From Postechiella sp039985655 (GTDB lineage Bacteria > Bacteroidota > Bacteroidia > Flavobacteriales > Flavobacteriaceae), in NCBI GenBank assembly GCA_039985655.1, contig JBDWSF010000018.1, positions 544,952-608,951 of the forward strand: DNA of 64,000 nucleotides, written 5' to 3'. How positions within the stretch are numbered: position 1 is the stretch's first letter; every line of letters starts with the position of its first letter. The notes below the pieces were generated by a model. It did not search any database. It was not told the origin of the DNA and saw nothing but the letters and a program-made list of their open reading frames with translations. The position numbers and the translations under genes are program-made. Of this stretch, positions 36,704 through 45,751 are shown piece by piece.

Positions 36704-39700
36704 TACTTATAGAGTATTGATTGGTTATCCAATGAAGGCACTAATAATACTGAAGGTTTTATATCAAAAGGATAAATATGTTGTTTAGGAGTTCCATAAT
36801 GAATAAGTCCTGTGTTTTTATCTTTTATTCCTAATTGAATTGAAAGGTTGGCTATACGTATGACACTTTTAAAGTTTTTTATGAATTCAGCAATTTCAGC
36901 GACATTTACACCTTTATCTATAGTGATTTGAGGTTGGATTGCTTTTATCCAAGGTGATAAAAAAGTATTAAGTCCTGTATTTATTCTTTTTGAGATTCCT
37001 GAAACATCATTGTTTGCAGCAATTGTAACGTCTCCAATAATTTTAATATATTTTAATTCAAAATTAGCCACTTCTATATTCGCAAAACTTGATGCTCTAT
37101 TCTTAATATATAGTTGTATCTTTTGGCATAAACAGGCGTTTACTAAAGGCAAAAAGGCATTGGAATCGGTCCTTTCTTGAACCTTTTGAACGACATATAC
37201 TTCGGTTTTTTTTGCGGCTTTATTATAGGTTACTTTTACATAAAATAGTTCTGAAAATGTTTCAGTTATGGTCTGAAAATAATCTTGACTAGTAACTAAT
37301 CTATCTTTTGTTTTTAAACGTATGCTCACACGTTTATTCATGTCTTTTTCTGTTTCTGCTGCTTTCCCTCCAAATGATGAAAAAGGCTGAATAACACTTG
37401 TTATATCTGGTATTGCTGTATGCGGGCTCTCGATGGTTTCTGCCTTAATTTCAGGTGTTCTTGGTGATATCAAATATTTTTTTCCTGTTCTCTGAAGCTT
37501 AAAACCATTTGTTTTTAAAAAAGTGGTTTGAGGATAGTTATCTGGATTATTGTTTACGGCTATCGAAATCCAATAGCCTTTAGTCATTGTACGATGCTTT
37601 TTAGTAATATCTATAGGGATATTAAACGTAATAATCCCTGAGCAGCTAAACCCATTCGTGGTATCTGACAATACGGTTAATGTTTGCCATCCTCTTCCAC
37701 TTAAATAGGTATAACTAATTTCTGTATGCTTATTTTTTACCGTAGTATAGTCCAAAGTCAGTTCAAAGTAAAAACTTACTGCTGCAGGAGTGGCTACTTC
37801 TTCTAATTCTAAAAACAATTGACCTTCATGTGAAAACGACGGCAATAAACCAGGGAAACCATTACTAATGAACTTGTTTTTTTTATAATTAAAGGCACTA
37901 TCATACACTTTATATGTTTTGAATGGCGCATAATAAAAACAGGCTATAGGATAATTTTCAGTGTCATTACTTTGACTTTTATTACTCCTAAAATCATAAG
38001 TATAATGACTTGTGTATTCTCCCTCAAAAAGACCAACTATAGGCGTATAAGGTTCATTACATGTATCTATTAAAGCTGGATTACTATCATCTATAAGTAA
38101 CTCGGCATTATATAAGGCTATTGCACTCACGACTTTTGGATATAAGGAAGCCCCAAAACCATATTTAGGTGTTACTAATTGCATCCTAATAAATCCTGTT
38201 GAAGTTGTTTCGGTAAGTTCTAATGGCGTAATTTGAATCGCTGGATCTATTACTTTTTGAACTTCTAAAATTTCTGAAGACCCGAAAACGCTAGACGTGT
38301 ATAATTCTTCATAAATAATTATACAGTACGCTTTAAACAACGGAATATCTGCTGCTATAATGTCTAAAAAGCTGACGTTTTTATCGACTTTGAAAAAATG
38401 AGAAATACATCCTAGGTTTTCAAATTTCAGTGTTCCTATAATGTCTATACTGTTACCCGATTCTTGTTGATTCTCATACACCAATTCGCCACTATATGTT
38501 ATTACTATCTGGAGATCATCCGTTTCTAAACCCTCTTCAAAAAGTCTGTATAGCGTGATGTCTTTTTTTACTTGAAAGACCTCCTCTAATTTTACATGTG
38601 CTAAATCATTAAGTAGTAAATCACTATTAATTTCGAATACATCACTAATTTTTAATGTCTCATTAATTGAGAGTTGGTTTTGAATATTAAGGGTTAAATT
38701 GGATATTGATTCTTCGGTAAAAAATATCGAATCATTATTTTTTAACTCTGTTTCAATTTTGCGAATGTTTTCAACTTTTAAAATGTCATTGAGAACTAAT
38801 AGGTCGCTAATTTTTACTGGTGAATTAATTTCAAACACCGCTGTTGCTTTTATATCCTGTTCATTTTCAAATACGTGTTCTAGATCTAAATTCTCTTTTA
38901 TTTTAATGAAATCTCCTATATCAAAGCGTTCATTAATGCTTATAACATTTTGAATATCTAATTGGGTTTGAATATCTTGTTGTGTATCTATTTTTAAAGT
39001 AGCAGGAGTTGCATTAAAACAATCTTCAATAGTCACTATTTTTTCAATTCCTAATTGGCTTTTTACGGCTATTAATTTGTCCAGTTCAGGGCAATTTTCG
39101 TTCACTACTTTAACCTTTAATTGTCCTTGAAATAGCGACTTCGGATATTGATCTTTTATTTTTTCATCACTAAAAACAGTATTAAAAAACCCATTAGAAT
39201 TGTTCATATTGAAGGAGCTCCACTGTCTGTTTTGTAACAATTGAAACGTAGTTTTAAAACAGCTATCGTTAAATGTTCCTTCGTTAAAACCCACTTCTAA
39301 AGGCGATGTGTCTTCTTCTTTGCTATTTTTAAAAAAACTTAAAAATGATTTTTTAGACTCCCTATTAGCAAGCACAGTTTGATTACCTGCTGATTTATAA
39401 CCGCCTTCTAAATATTTATTATATTGATCGTAATAATCGCTAAAATTTTCAGGTAAATTATTCCAATTCATTTCAACTGAAAAGGTGTTTACGGGCTTAC
39501 TAAAAACCTCAGCACTCCCAATCATAAAGTTTTGATCCTTATCTGGTGTTGGACCTAATGGTTGAAAAGGGTTTTCGGTTTCTAACGCACCAAAATCATT
39601 ATACAATTGAAAACTTTGCATTTCTTTTACATCTACATCTATCTCTAACATTTGTATGGTTAATGGCGCTTCCAAATTCGAGTATTGCGAATAACTCATT

Positions 39701-41232
39701 TTAAACATAGGCCAAATACTCTTTAAGCCATCTGGGTTTTCGAGAAAAGCAACTATTGCAGGATCTGAAGTATCTAACTCAATTGTAAACTGAAATTGAG
39801 TTTGAGAACTGTCAATTGATTCTATCTTTAATTTAGATTTCGGAATTTGAAACCAGACTTCTTCTGTGCTTAAATAGTAAGTTCCTTTATCAAAAAATCG
39901 ACTATTGAGAACGTCTTCAAGAAATGTAAATTTTAATGTTAGCTTTCTTTGTCCTTCTAAAAGGAATAGCATTGGTGACGCTATTGCAAATCCTAAGGCA
40001 ACGTCGTTTCCGTTAAGCGTATTTTGAGAACCAAATGTTTTCCAATTTTGAACTTCTCCGTCTTCATTGGTTTCGACAACACCAACGTCTGCTTCTTCTT
40101 TTAAATATAATTTTGAAAAATTATTGACTGCTGATCTTTGAGATAAGGTATACGTATTTACAATGGCTGCAGAATTTAATGAGATCTCTGATAGCGTTTC
40201 GTATAAAACATCTGATTGATCTAAATAGTATCCGCCATTAAAAAACGTTTTTTTAGGAAGCTTAAATATTGAAATTGAATCAGATAATTCTGCGCATACA
40301 AAAACAGCATCTGGTAAAGCCAGTGATTTTTTTTGTCTTAGAATATTTTTATAATAAAATTCTAAATGTTTACTCGTTAGTCCGTTTATTTGATTTTTAT
40401 AAACAGCCATCAACTTTGTAAATGTGCGTAACAATAAAGTATCTGGAAACAAATCTTTACGCACCTTGATGTTATCAAATTCTATCGAGGCGTATTCTAT
40501 AATACTATTAAAAAAAGCAAATGAAAGTTCTCCTGTTTCTTTTAAGGAACGAAAAAAATCACAATCTGAGTTTAAGTCTAATGGAATTTTTAATTGTAGC
40601 AACTCATTATAAGGTATTTTTATAGCGCTTAGCTTCCATATTTTAGGGTTATATGATTTATAAAAAAAATGATTTACTGGGTGTATTCCTGCTATTATTT
40701 TTTTTACGTGTAATTGTTCTTTCAACCATAAAATAGCACTTAAAAACTGGTTGTATTTTTCCTTAACTTCACGAATTAAATAGGTTTTAAGATTATATTC
40801 AAGTGGCGATTTCAGCATGTAATACACCCATCTTTCAAGTAAATTAAAGACACGAATCAATTGATCAAATAATTGATTCATTGAATTTGTAATACTTATA
40901 CTTTGTTTGCTTTTTTGTGGTGTAATAGGTTCGACCTCTTTTTTACAATCTAGAACCTCCTCTAGTTTGATGCAGGTTTGCAAAAACAACGTATGCATTT
41001 TTTCGAAAGGTGTTTTTGCTATAGAGGCCAATAAAAAAATAGGGTCTTTCAATAAAAAAGGAGACCAATCGCCATTAATACGATTGCTCTTATCATAAAA
41101 GTTAATCAGAGATGCAAAATCGACTAGAAAACTTAGTTCATCCTTTTCTGTTCGGCTGTCAACCAAAAAAGAATGATTTCCTAGAGCTTTTTCTAGTGAA
41201 GTAAGCGCAATATTTTGATCTATGACATTCAT
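36703..41232 (-). CDS. Large baseplate wedge protein (Afp11-like, baseplate J) with repeat insertion
   Basis: A 1509-residue protein. The C-terminal about 280 residues carry the baseplate J region (DMNKRVSIRLKTKDRLVTSQDYFQTI, then NTGLNTFLSPW). The N-terminal 400 residues are helical. The feature that stands out is an insertion at about 737-900 built on a 12-residue period, for example FDIGDFIKIKEN / LDLEHVFENEQD / VKISDLLVLNDI / LKVENIRKIETE, probably a beta-solenoid or stacked repeat. It starts immediately after the gp25 stop. Ordinary Afp11 proteins are much shorter as I recall, so the size here comes from added domains. Confidence 0.82.
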   Translation of the reverse strand: MNVIDQNIALTSLEKALGNHSFLVDSRTEKDELSFLVDFASLINFYDKSNRINGDWSPFLLKDPIFLLASIAKTPFEKMHTLFLQTCIKLEEVLDCKKEVEPITPQKSKQSISITNSMNQLFDQLIRVFNLLERWVYYMLKSPLEYNLKTYLIREVKEKYNQFLSAILWLKEQLHVKKIIAGIHPVNHFFYKSYNPKIWKLSAIKIPYNELLQLKIPLDLNSDCDFFRSLKETGELSFAFFNSIIEYASIEFDNIKVRKDLFPDTLLLRTFTKLMAVYKNQINGLTSKHLEFYYKNILRQKKSLALPDAVFVCAELSDSISIFKLPKKTFFNGGYYLDQSDVLYETLSEISLNSAAIVNTYTLSQRSAVNNFSKLYLKEEADVGVVETNEDGEVQNWKTFGSQNTLNGNDVALGFAIASPMLFLLEGQRKLTLKFTFLEDVLNSRFFDKGTYYLSTEEVWFQIPKSKLKIESIDSSQTQFQFTIELDTSDPAIVAFLENPDGLKSIWPMFKMSYSQYSNLEAPLTIQMLEIDVDVKEMQSFQLYNDFGALETENPFQPLGPTPDKDQNFMIGSAEVFSKPVNTFSVEMNWNNLPENFSDYYDQYNKYLEGGYKSAGNQTVLANRESKKSFLSFFKNSKEEDTSPLEVGFNEGTFNDSCFKTTFQLLQNRQWSSFNMNNSNGFFNTVFSDEKIKDQYPKSLFQGQLKVKVVNENCPELDKLIAVKSQLGIEKIVTIEDCFNATPATLKIDTQQDIQTQLDIQNVISINERFDIGDFIKIKENLDLEHVFENEQDIKATAVFEINSPVKISDLLVLNDILKVENIRKIETELKNNDSIFFTEESISNLTLNIQNQLSINETLKISDVFEINSDLLLNDLAHVKLEEVFQVKKDITLYRLFEEGLETDDLQIVITYSGELVYENQQESGNSIDIIGTLKFENLGCISHFFKVDKNVSFLDIIAADIPLFKAYCIIIYEELYTSSVFGSSEILEVQKVIDPAIQITPLELTETTSTGFIRMQLVTPKYGFGASLYPKVVSAIALYNAELLIDDSNPALIDTCNEPYTPIVGLFEGEYTSHYTYDFRSNKSQSNDTENYPIACFYYAPFKTYKVYDSAFNYKKNKFISNGFPGLLPSFSHEGQLFLELEEVATPAAVSFYFELTLDYTTVKNKHTEISYTYLSGRGWQTLTVLSDTTNGFSCSGIITFNIPIDITKKHRTMTKGYWISIAVNNNPDNYPQTTFLKTNGFKLQRTGKKYLISPRTPEIKAETIESPHTAIPDITSVIQPFSSFGGKAAETEKDMNKRVSIRLKTKDRLVTSQDYFQTITETFSELFYVKVTYNKAAKKTEVYVVQKVQERTDSNAFLPLVNACLCQKIQLYIKNRASSFANIEVANFELKYIKIIGDVTIAANNDVSGISKRINTGLNTFLSPWIKAIQPQITIDKGVNVAEIAEFIKNFKSVIRIANLSIQLGIKDKNTGLIHYGTPKQHIYPFDIKPSVLLVPSLDNQSILYK

Positions 41233-41667
41233 TTATCTTATTCCTAAATTTGTACCTTCTTTTAAATAGAAAGGGTATACATAATTATGTCTCGTATTTG
41301 TTTGATTATACTTATAATCAATAGACACCTCTACAATTCCGCTTAAAACATCTATATATTCTACTTCTACATTCAACACTTCTATCCTAGGTTCATTTGT
41401 TAAAAGACTAGCAGTTATTGTATCTTTTATTTCACCTCTTAAGGTTTCATTCATTTCTTTAAAGAAATATTGTTGTAATCCCGACCCAAACTGTGGTTCC
41501 AGAGAGCGCTCTCCGATATTGGTTTGCATAATTATATCTATGGAATCTGCTATATTATTTTCAAATCTTGTAAGTACCAATTGATGATTACCCACAGAAA
41601 AAGTGACAGGAAAAGACCAGCCAGAACCTAAAAATTCTTTTTCTTTATTTCGTTCTATATTATCCAC
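41233..41667 (-). CDS. gp25-like baseplate protein (Afp9-like)
   Basis: A 144-residue protein with the GPW/gp25 pattern: LGSGWSFPVTF at the start, NIGERSLEPQFGSGLQQYFF at about 50-69, and LTNEPRIEVLNVEV at about 90-103. In T4, Afp and T6SS the protein joins wedge to sheath initiation. Its first eight bases overlap the end of the PAAR gene, and it abuts the large wedge gene. Length is usual. Confidence 0.93.
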   Translation of the reverse strand: MDNIERNKEKEFLGSGWSFPVTFSVGNHQLVLTRFENNIADSIDIIMQTNIGERSLEPQFGSGLQQYFFKEMNETLRGEIKDTITASLLTNEPRIEVLNVEVEYIDVLSGIVEVSIDYKYNQTNTRHNYVYPFYLKEGTNLGIR

Positions 41668-41962
41668 CTATCATGACATTAAAAGCTCCTACTACTATTT
41701 TCCCACCATGTGCTGTAGTATCTCCTACTCTGGCAGCAGGCATACCTCCTATTTTTACTGTTGCCGATCCTTTAACGATAACATCTGGCGGGCCAACACA
41801 AACTAACATATCACCAACCTTGGCTGCTGGCATTTTTGCTATTAATACATTTGGTTGTCCTGGACCTATAATAGGGCCTCCCACGTGAGGAATTGGAGCA
41901 GGAACCATTGGTGTCTGCATTGGACATTGATGAAAATCTGTTAATCTTGCTGCTGCTGGCAT
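41660..41962 (-). CDS. PAAR-domain spike tip protein
   Basis: A 100-residue protein consisting of a PAAR/PAAR-like domain: MPAAARLTDFHQCPM near the start, then repeated short strands around glycines (KMPAAKVGDMLVC, GGMPAARVGDTTAHGG). The His/Cys residues could bind the tip metal. It caps the VgrG-like spike. It lies 16 bases after the spike gene and overlaps gp25 by eight bases. No effector extension is fused. Confidence 0.93.
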   Translation of the reverse strand: MPAAARLTDFHQCPMQTPMVPAPIPHVGGPIIGPGQPNVLIAKMPAAKVGDMLVCVGPPDVIVKGSATVKIGGMPAARVGDTTAHGGKIVVGAFNVMIGG

Positions 41963-41978
41963 ATTTATTTTATTATTA

Positions 41979-43778
41979 TTAATTAATCATAACCATGGCT
42001 CCTTTTATTGTGGTTTGTGCGCCTCCAGTAAGTTCTGCTTTAGCACTTCCTTTGGCAGAAAATTGAGCACTTGCTGTTTGTTTGATATTAGTTCCCTTTA
42101 CAGTCACATCTCCTGGAGAGCCGTCTATTTTAACGCCTTGTTTTCCTTTGAGTGTCAAGCTTTGCCCTGCTTCTATTGAAATGTTTTTATTACTCTTTAT
42201 CGTTATTCCTTTTGAAGACATTTCAATACTATTTTTGTTCTCATCTTTTATAGTAATCGTTTTGTTTTTATCATCGAAAATGGCAGTATTTTTACTTGGT
42301 GTTTCTATAGTAAACACTTCATTTTCATCGTCAAACTCTATAAAAATGCCTGTTTTAGATACAATGGCTTTTTTAGTGTTTTTTTTATTAGGCGTTAATG
42401 TTTTATAGGGCTTATGCTTAGTACTACTGTATACACTTCCTAATATGATTGGGTATCTTGGGTCTTCATTCAAAAAACCTAAAACAACTTCATCTCCAAT
42501 TTCTGGTAAAAAGAAGGCACCTGCTCCCGAAGTTGAATAAAAGTTGACTAATCGTGCCCAAAGGCCTTGTCCATTAGGGTCGAATAGAGGGATGTCAATG
42601 AGTATCCGATATTGATTGTCTGGATCTTCATCTATTTTTTTTACTGTACCATTAAAAAGGCCTTGTACACCTGGCAACAGACCAGAAGCTGGTGATGCCA
42701 TAACATCAGGCTCTTGTGTAAACCATATAGGAGATAAACCTAACGATGCTTCGGTAATCCAATTACCATCTGAAATAGCATGTTCTATCCCTGAAACAAA
42801 ATAATCTCCATTAAATCGATCTCCTAAACCACCTAATGTGATATATTTTCCAGGAAGGACTTTATTGCTTCCTTGAAATTTTACTTCACCTCTAATTTTA
42901 GAAAATTCACTTTTTATTAATACGGCTTTGGACCAACTTGTTAAATCTGCGGTTGCTATAGGTACTGTGGTTTGCACTTGAAATTCTTTAAGTCCTACGA
43001 CTTCGGATAATTTTTTACTTGATAAGTTTCCTGGCCCCGCATAATCGTTCGTCGCTTTTCCATTAACTACTTGTTGTGTTTTATAATCCCACGAATCGGC
43101 CTCTACAGTTCCCAATTGTGTAATGGCATCTAAATCGGCATTAAATTCGAATAGGTTATTACCATACTCAATTTCTAATACAGCGGTTTTATTTTTATCT
43201 GGCGGAAAAACCCCTATTTTTCCATTAATCGTAGTCACTACCATGCCATTAGTTTCGGCTGTAGCCAAAATAAAATCCCAATCGGTTGCATAATATTGGA
43301 CTTGTTCTTCCCACTTTGTTGTCGTTGCTGTTACATCTGCTGATAAGCCAGAATAGGTATTAATGATGGAAGTCATAATAGCGCTATCAGTCTTTTCATT
43401 ATAGGTAACGCTTTTACGCCCTACTATCATTCGGATAGATTCATCTCTACATTCCACCTCTAATGTAGGTCCTGTAGATCCATGAATCCGAATGTTTTGT
43501 TTGGTAATAATTCCTTTAAAAACGAGTTCGTTACTAGAGTCATAACCTGCTTCAATGGTTATATTATTTCCTGGCACAAACGTACTGGAAGAACTGACTT
43601 TAAAACCTCCACTTGCAGCATCACCATCAAGGATTACTATTTTAGCCATGGCAATTCGGTTTACAGAATTTTGAATGGTAACACTTTGTATTTCTGTAAT
43701 ATCTGAAATTGGGTTACCATCCACTTTTACAGAAAATGTAACTAAGCCTCCACTTTTAATTTCTGTAGTTGTACTCAT
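41979..43778 (-). CDS. VgrG-like spike protein (Afp8-like)
   Basis: A 599-residue spike. The gp27-like domain covers about 1-365, the gp5 OB-fold about 370-450 (LFNGTVKKIDEDPD, then GARFF-like AGAFFLPEIGDEVVLGFLNEDP), and a C-terminal beta-helix needle about 465-599 with short repeats (ITIKSNKNISIEAGQSLTLKG). The trimer forms the puncturing device under the PAAR tip. Its first four bases overlap the end of the LysM gene. No toxin domain is fused. Confidence 0.93.
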   Translation of the reverse strand: MSTTTEIKSGGLVTFSVKVDGNPISDITEIQSVTIQNSVNRIAMAKIVILDGDAASGGFKVSSSSTFVPGNNITIEAGYDSSNELVFKGIITKQNIRIHGSTGPTLEVECRDESIRMIVGRKSVTYNEKTDSAIMTSIINTYSGLSADVTATTTKWEEQVQYYATDWDFILATAETNGMVVTTINGKIGVFPPDKNKTAVLEIEYGNNLFEFNADLDAITQLGTVEADSWDYKTQQVVNGKATNDYAGPGNLSSKKLSEVVGLKEFQVQTTVPIATADLTSWSKAVLIKSEFSKIRGEVKFQGSNKVLPGKYITLGGLGDRFNGDYFVSGIEHAISDGNWITEASLGLSPIWFTQEPDVMASPASGLLPGVQGLFNGTVKKIDEDPDNQYRILIDIPLFDPNGQGLWARLVNFYSTSGAGAFFLPEIGDEVVLGFLNEDPRYPIILGSVYSSTKHKPYKTLTPNKKNTKKAIVSKTGIFIEFDDENEVFTIETPSKNTAIFDDKNKTITIKDENKNSIEMSSKGITIKSNKNISIEAGQSLTLKGKQGVKIDGSPGDVTVKGTNIKQTASAQFSAKGSAKAELTGGAQTTIKGAMVMIN

Positions 43779-44452
43779 TGTGATATTGGCTTTATAATTG
43801 GTGGAAAAATTAAATTTCTCCCGCCTTTAAGTTGTCTAAACTTATTAAGGTTATTGTATTGAGCTACTTTTACATAATGAAAAGGTGTATTCCATACTTT
43901 ATAACATAATTGAGGCAACGTATCGCCTTCAACAACTTCGACTAAATGCGTAATGTCTGGTGAGTTTTTTTTCTCTTCTTCACTTTTCTTTTTGGGAGAT
44001 ACATATTCTCCAAAGCTCAATGAAATTTTAGCTCTAAGCGGACTTCCATCTGGTCTAAAAAGGGTGTATGAGGTATTAAATGTTTTAAGAACACTATTAA
44101 AAGACAAATCACTTCCCCATTGAATTTTCACATAATTAGGGCGGTGAATATCGCCATTATAGGTATACACAATATCCTCTAATGTTTTAATTTCTTTAGC
44201 CATATCAATCCGCTTAGGATCGACAATTCCTGTACAATCAATTATAATTTCAAAGCTAAGTTCATCACTAGGTGTACTCTTATATTTTTGAGAGGCTGTA
44301 CTGGCGTCTAAAGGCTGTTGTTCATTATATTGTATTTTACGATTCCATTTAATAGAATTAGGGTTAATCATTAAAGTATACGGATCCCCTGAAATTTTAT
44401 TCATAAAATCCCCATCCAAATACCCTGTAATTTTCATAAGCTCTAACCCCAT
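43775..44452 (-). CDS. LysM-containing baseplate hub protein (Afp7-like)
   Basis: A 225-residue protein with a C-terminal LysM-type domain at about 170-222 (VVEGDTLPQLCYKVWNTP, VAQYNNLNKFRQL, LIFPP). The N-terminal domain resembles gp53/gp27-adapter proteins (DPYTLMINPNSIKWNRKI). In Afp and phage tails this protein links tube, hub and wedges. It starts two bases after the DUF5908 stop and overlaps the spike gene by four bases. Confidence 0.9.
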   Translation of the reverse strand: MGLELMKITGYLDGDFMNKISGDPYTLMINPNSIKWNRKIQYNEQQPLDASTASQKYKSTPSDELSFEIIIDCTGIVDPKRIDMAKEIKTLEDIVYTYNGDIHRPNYVKIQWGSDLSFNSVLKTFNTSYTLFRPDGSPLRAKISLSFGEYVSPKKKSEEEKKNSPDITHLVEVVEGDTLPQLCYKVWNTPFHYVKVAQYNNLNKFRQLKGGRNLIFPPIIKPISQ

Positions 44453-44454
44453 AT

Positions 44455-44622
44455 CTAACGCTTATAATTAATTCGTTTATTAGCATCTGAAATCATGCGT
44501 TTACAATCTTCTAATAATTCATTTTTAAATAGATTTAAATCAATATTATTAAATGACGTTCGATGCACATCTTCTGTTCTAATCTCTGTTTTTATAATTA
44601 ACTCTCTTATTTCTACAGGCAT
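44455..44622 (-). CDS. DUF5908 small eCIS protein
   Basis: A 55-residue frame starting MPVEIRELIIKTEI and ending INYKR, with TAG at 44455-44457. The opening MPxEIRELxIK is the hallmark of DUF5908, a short protein I recall beside tube and LysM genes in Bacteroidetes eCIS. It lies 122 bases after the second tube gene and only two bases before the LysM gene. Function is unknown; a hub or chaperone role is possible. Confidence 0.75.
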   Translation of the reverse strand: MPVEIRELIIKTEIRTEDVHRTSFNNIDLNLFKNELLEDCKRMISDANKRINYKR

Positions 44623-44693
44623 TTTTATCTATTGTTTTTTTGTTTAGTACATGGCAAAAATTGAAACGTATCTTCGATGTTTCCAGACCTAAG

Positions 44694-44704
44694 ACCTGTC
44701 AGGT
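44694..44704 (-). repeat. Short palindrome in the tube-DUF5908 gap
   Basis: ACCTG-T-CAGGT, a form seen in dispersed flavobacterial repeats. It lies in the only sizeable gap in the central part of the eCIS operon. It could reduce expression of distal genes relative to tube and sheath, but this is speculative. Confidence 0.35.
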
Positions 44705-44744
44705 TTTACAAACTAATTTTTGTCATGTATTTATCTTTTTTTCT

Positions 44745-45215
44745 TTACGATACGGTAAAAAAAGTATAAGCGAGTTCTATGGTGTCTATCAAAATTTCAC
44801 TTTCTTGAGATTTAAGATCAGAAACTGAATATTTGATTGGATAAACATCGTAGAAGACCCATTTCATAGAAACGACTCCTGTCTTATCCAAAAGATTTAC
44901 TGAAGTTGTTTTTGTCTGTATGGGGTTTGCTAAGCCTCCATCAATAGTATCACTACACCATTCTACTAGCCAATCATCTTTTAAAACTACGGCTCTTTTG
45001 AGTACTAAATTTTGGCTTGTTGCTCCAGTAGGGAGGCGATATTTAAATCGATTCTCACCGCCTCCTGCCACTTCTTCAACAGCTTGCTCTTTTGATAAAC
45101 CTGAAACTTCTTGAAAATCTATATTAGAATATTCATCAAACGACACTGAAAAGTAAAAGCTTACAGGATACTTACCTATAGCCTCTTCTCCTACTTCTGT
45201 ATTTTTATTTGCCAT
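44745..45215 (-). CDS. eCIS inner tube protein 2 (Afp1/Afp5-like)
   Basis: A 156-residue protein of the T4 gp19-like tube family: IGKYPVSFYFSVSF, FQEVSGLSKEQAVEEVAGG, LVLKRAVVLKDDWLVEWCSD, and LLDKTGVVSMKWVF. It is the second of two tube-type genes. It carries an extended loop (GGGENRFKYRLPTG), so it may be the adapter tube layer near the baseplate rather than the main tube. It lies 15 bases downstream of tube 1. Confidence 0.9.
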   Translation of the reverse strand: MANKNTEVGEEAIGKYPVSFYFSVSFDEYSNIDFQEVSGLSKEQAVEEVAGGGENRFKYRLPTGATSQNLVLKRAVVLKDDWLVEWCSDTIDGGLANPIQTKTTSVNLLDKTGVVSMKWVFYDVYPIKYSVSDLKSQESEILIDTIELAYTFFTVS

Positions 45216-45230
45216 TTAAAATAAACTGAT

Positions 45231-45695
45231 TTACTCATTTGTAATGATTAACTCTTCGTGTGCAATTTCTAGAGTATCTATAGCAACCTCATTGCCATCA
45301 GATTTTAAATCGGTACTCGTTATTTTTGTGGGCCATGCATTATTCAATTGCCATTGCATAGTAACACTTCCTGTTTCGTCTAAAAGCTTTATTAAGACTG
45401 TTCTACGTTTAATTGTATTCATTTGAATTTCGGCGTGCCAATCCCAAAAAATATTATCATTTACAAAAACACCTCGTTTCATAGTTATGTTTCCATATTT
45501 AACTATGCCAGGCATTTTCTCTGTTGAAAAAAGTTTACTGTTACTCTTTCTATATTCTATAATTTGATTTTCTACGTCCATTCCTGAAACTTCCTGAAAT
45601 GCTACTCCTGTAAGTTCTGTTCCCAAATCTACTTCAAACCGAAATTTAGGCATGGGCCAAGTTGCTCCTTCTACACTACCATCGTCTGTTGCCAT
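45231..45695 (-). CDS. eCIS inner tube protein 1 (Afp1-like)
   Basis: A 154-residue gp19-like tube protein (WPMPKFRFEVDLG, FQEVSGMDVENQIIEYR, ITMKRGVFVNDNIFWDWHAE, LLDETGSVTMQWQLNNAWP). It would form the stacked hexameric rings through which cargo passes. It follows the sheath gene by 56 bases and precedes the second tube gene by 15 bases. Which of the two is the main tube is inferred from order only. Confidence 0.92.
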   Translation of the reverse strand: MATDDGSVEGATWPMPKFRFEVDLGTELTGVAFQEVSGMDVENQIIEYRKSNSKLFSTEKMPGIVKYGNITMKRGVFVNDNIFWDWHAEIQMNTIKRRTVLIKLLDETGSVTMQWQLNNAWPTKITSTDLKSDGNEVAIDTLEIAHEELIITNE

Positions 45696-45751
45696 AATAT
45701 TATTTTTTTAATGTGATTATTATTATTTAATGAATGCGCTGTGTGTTAATT

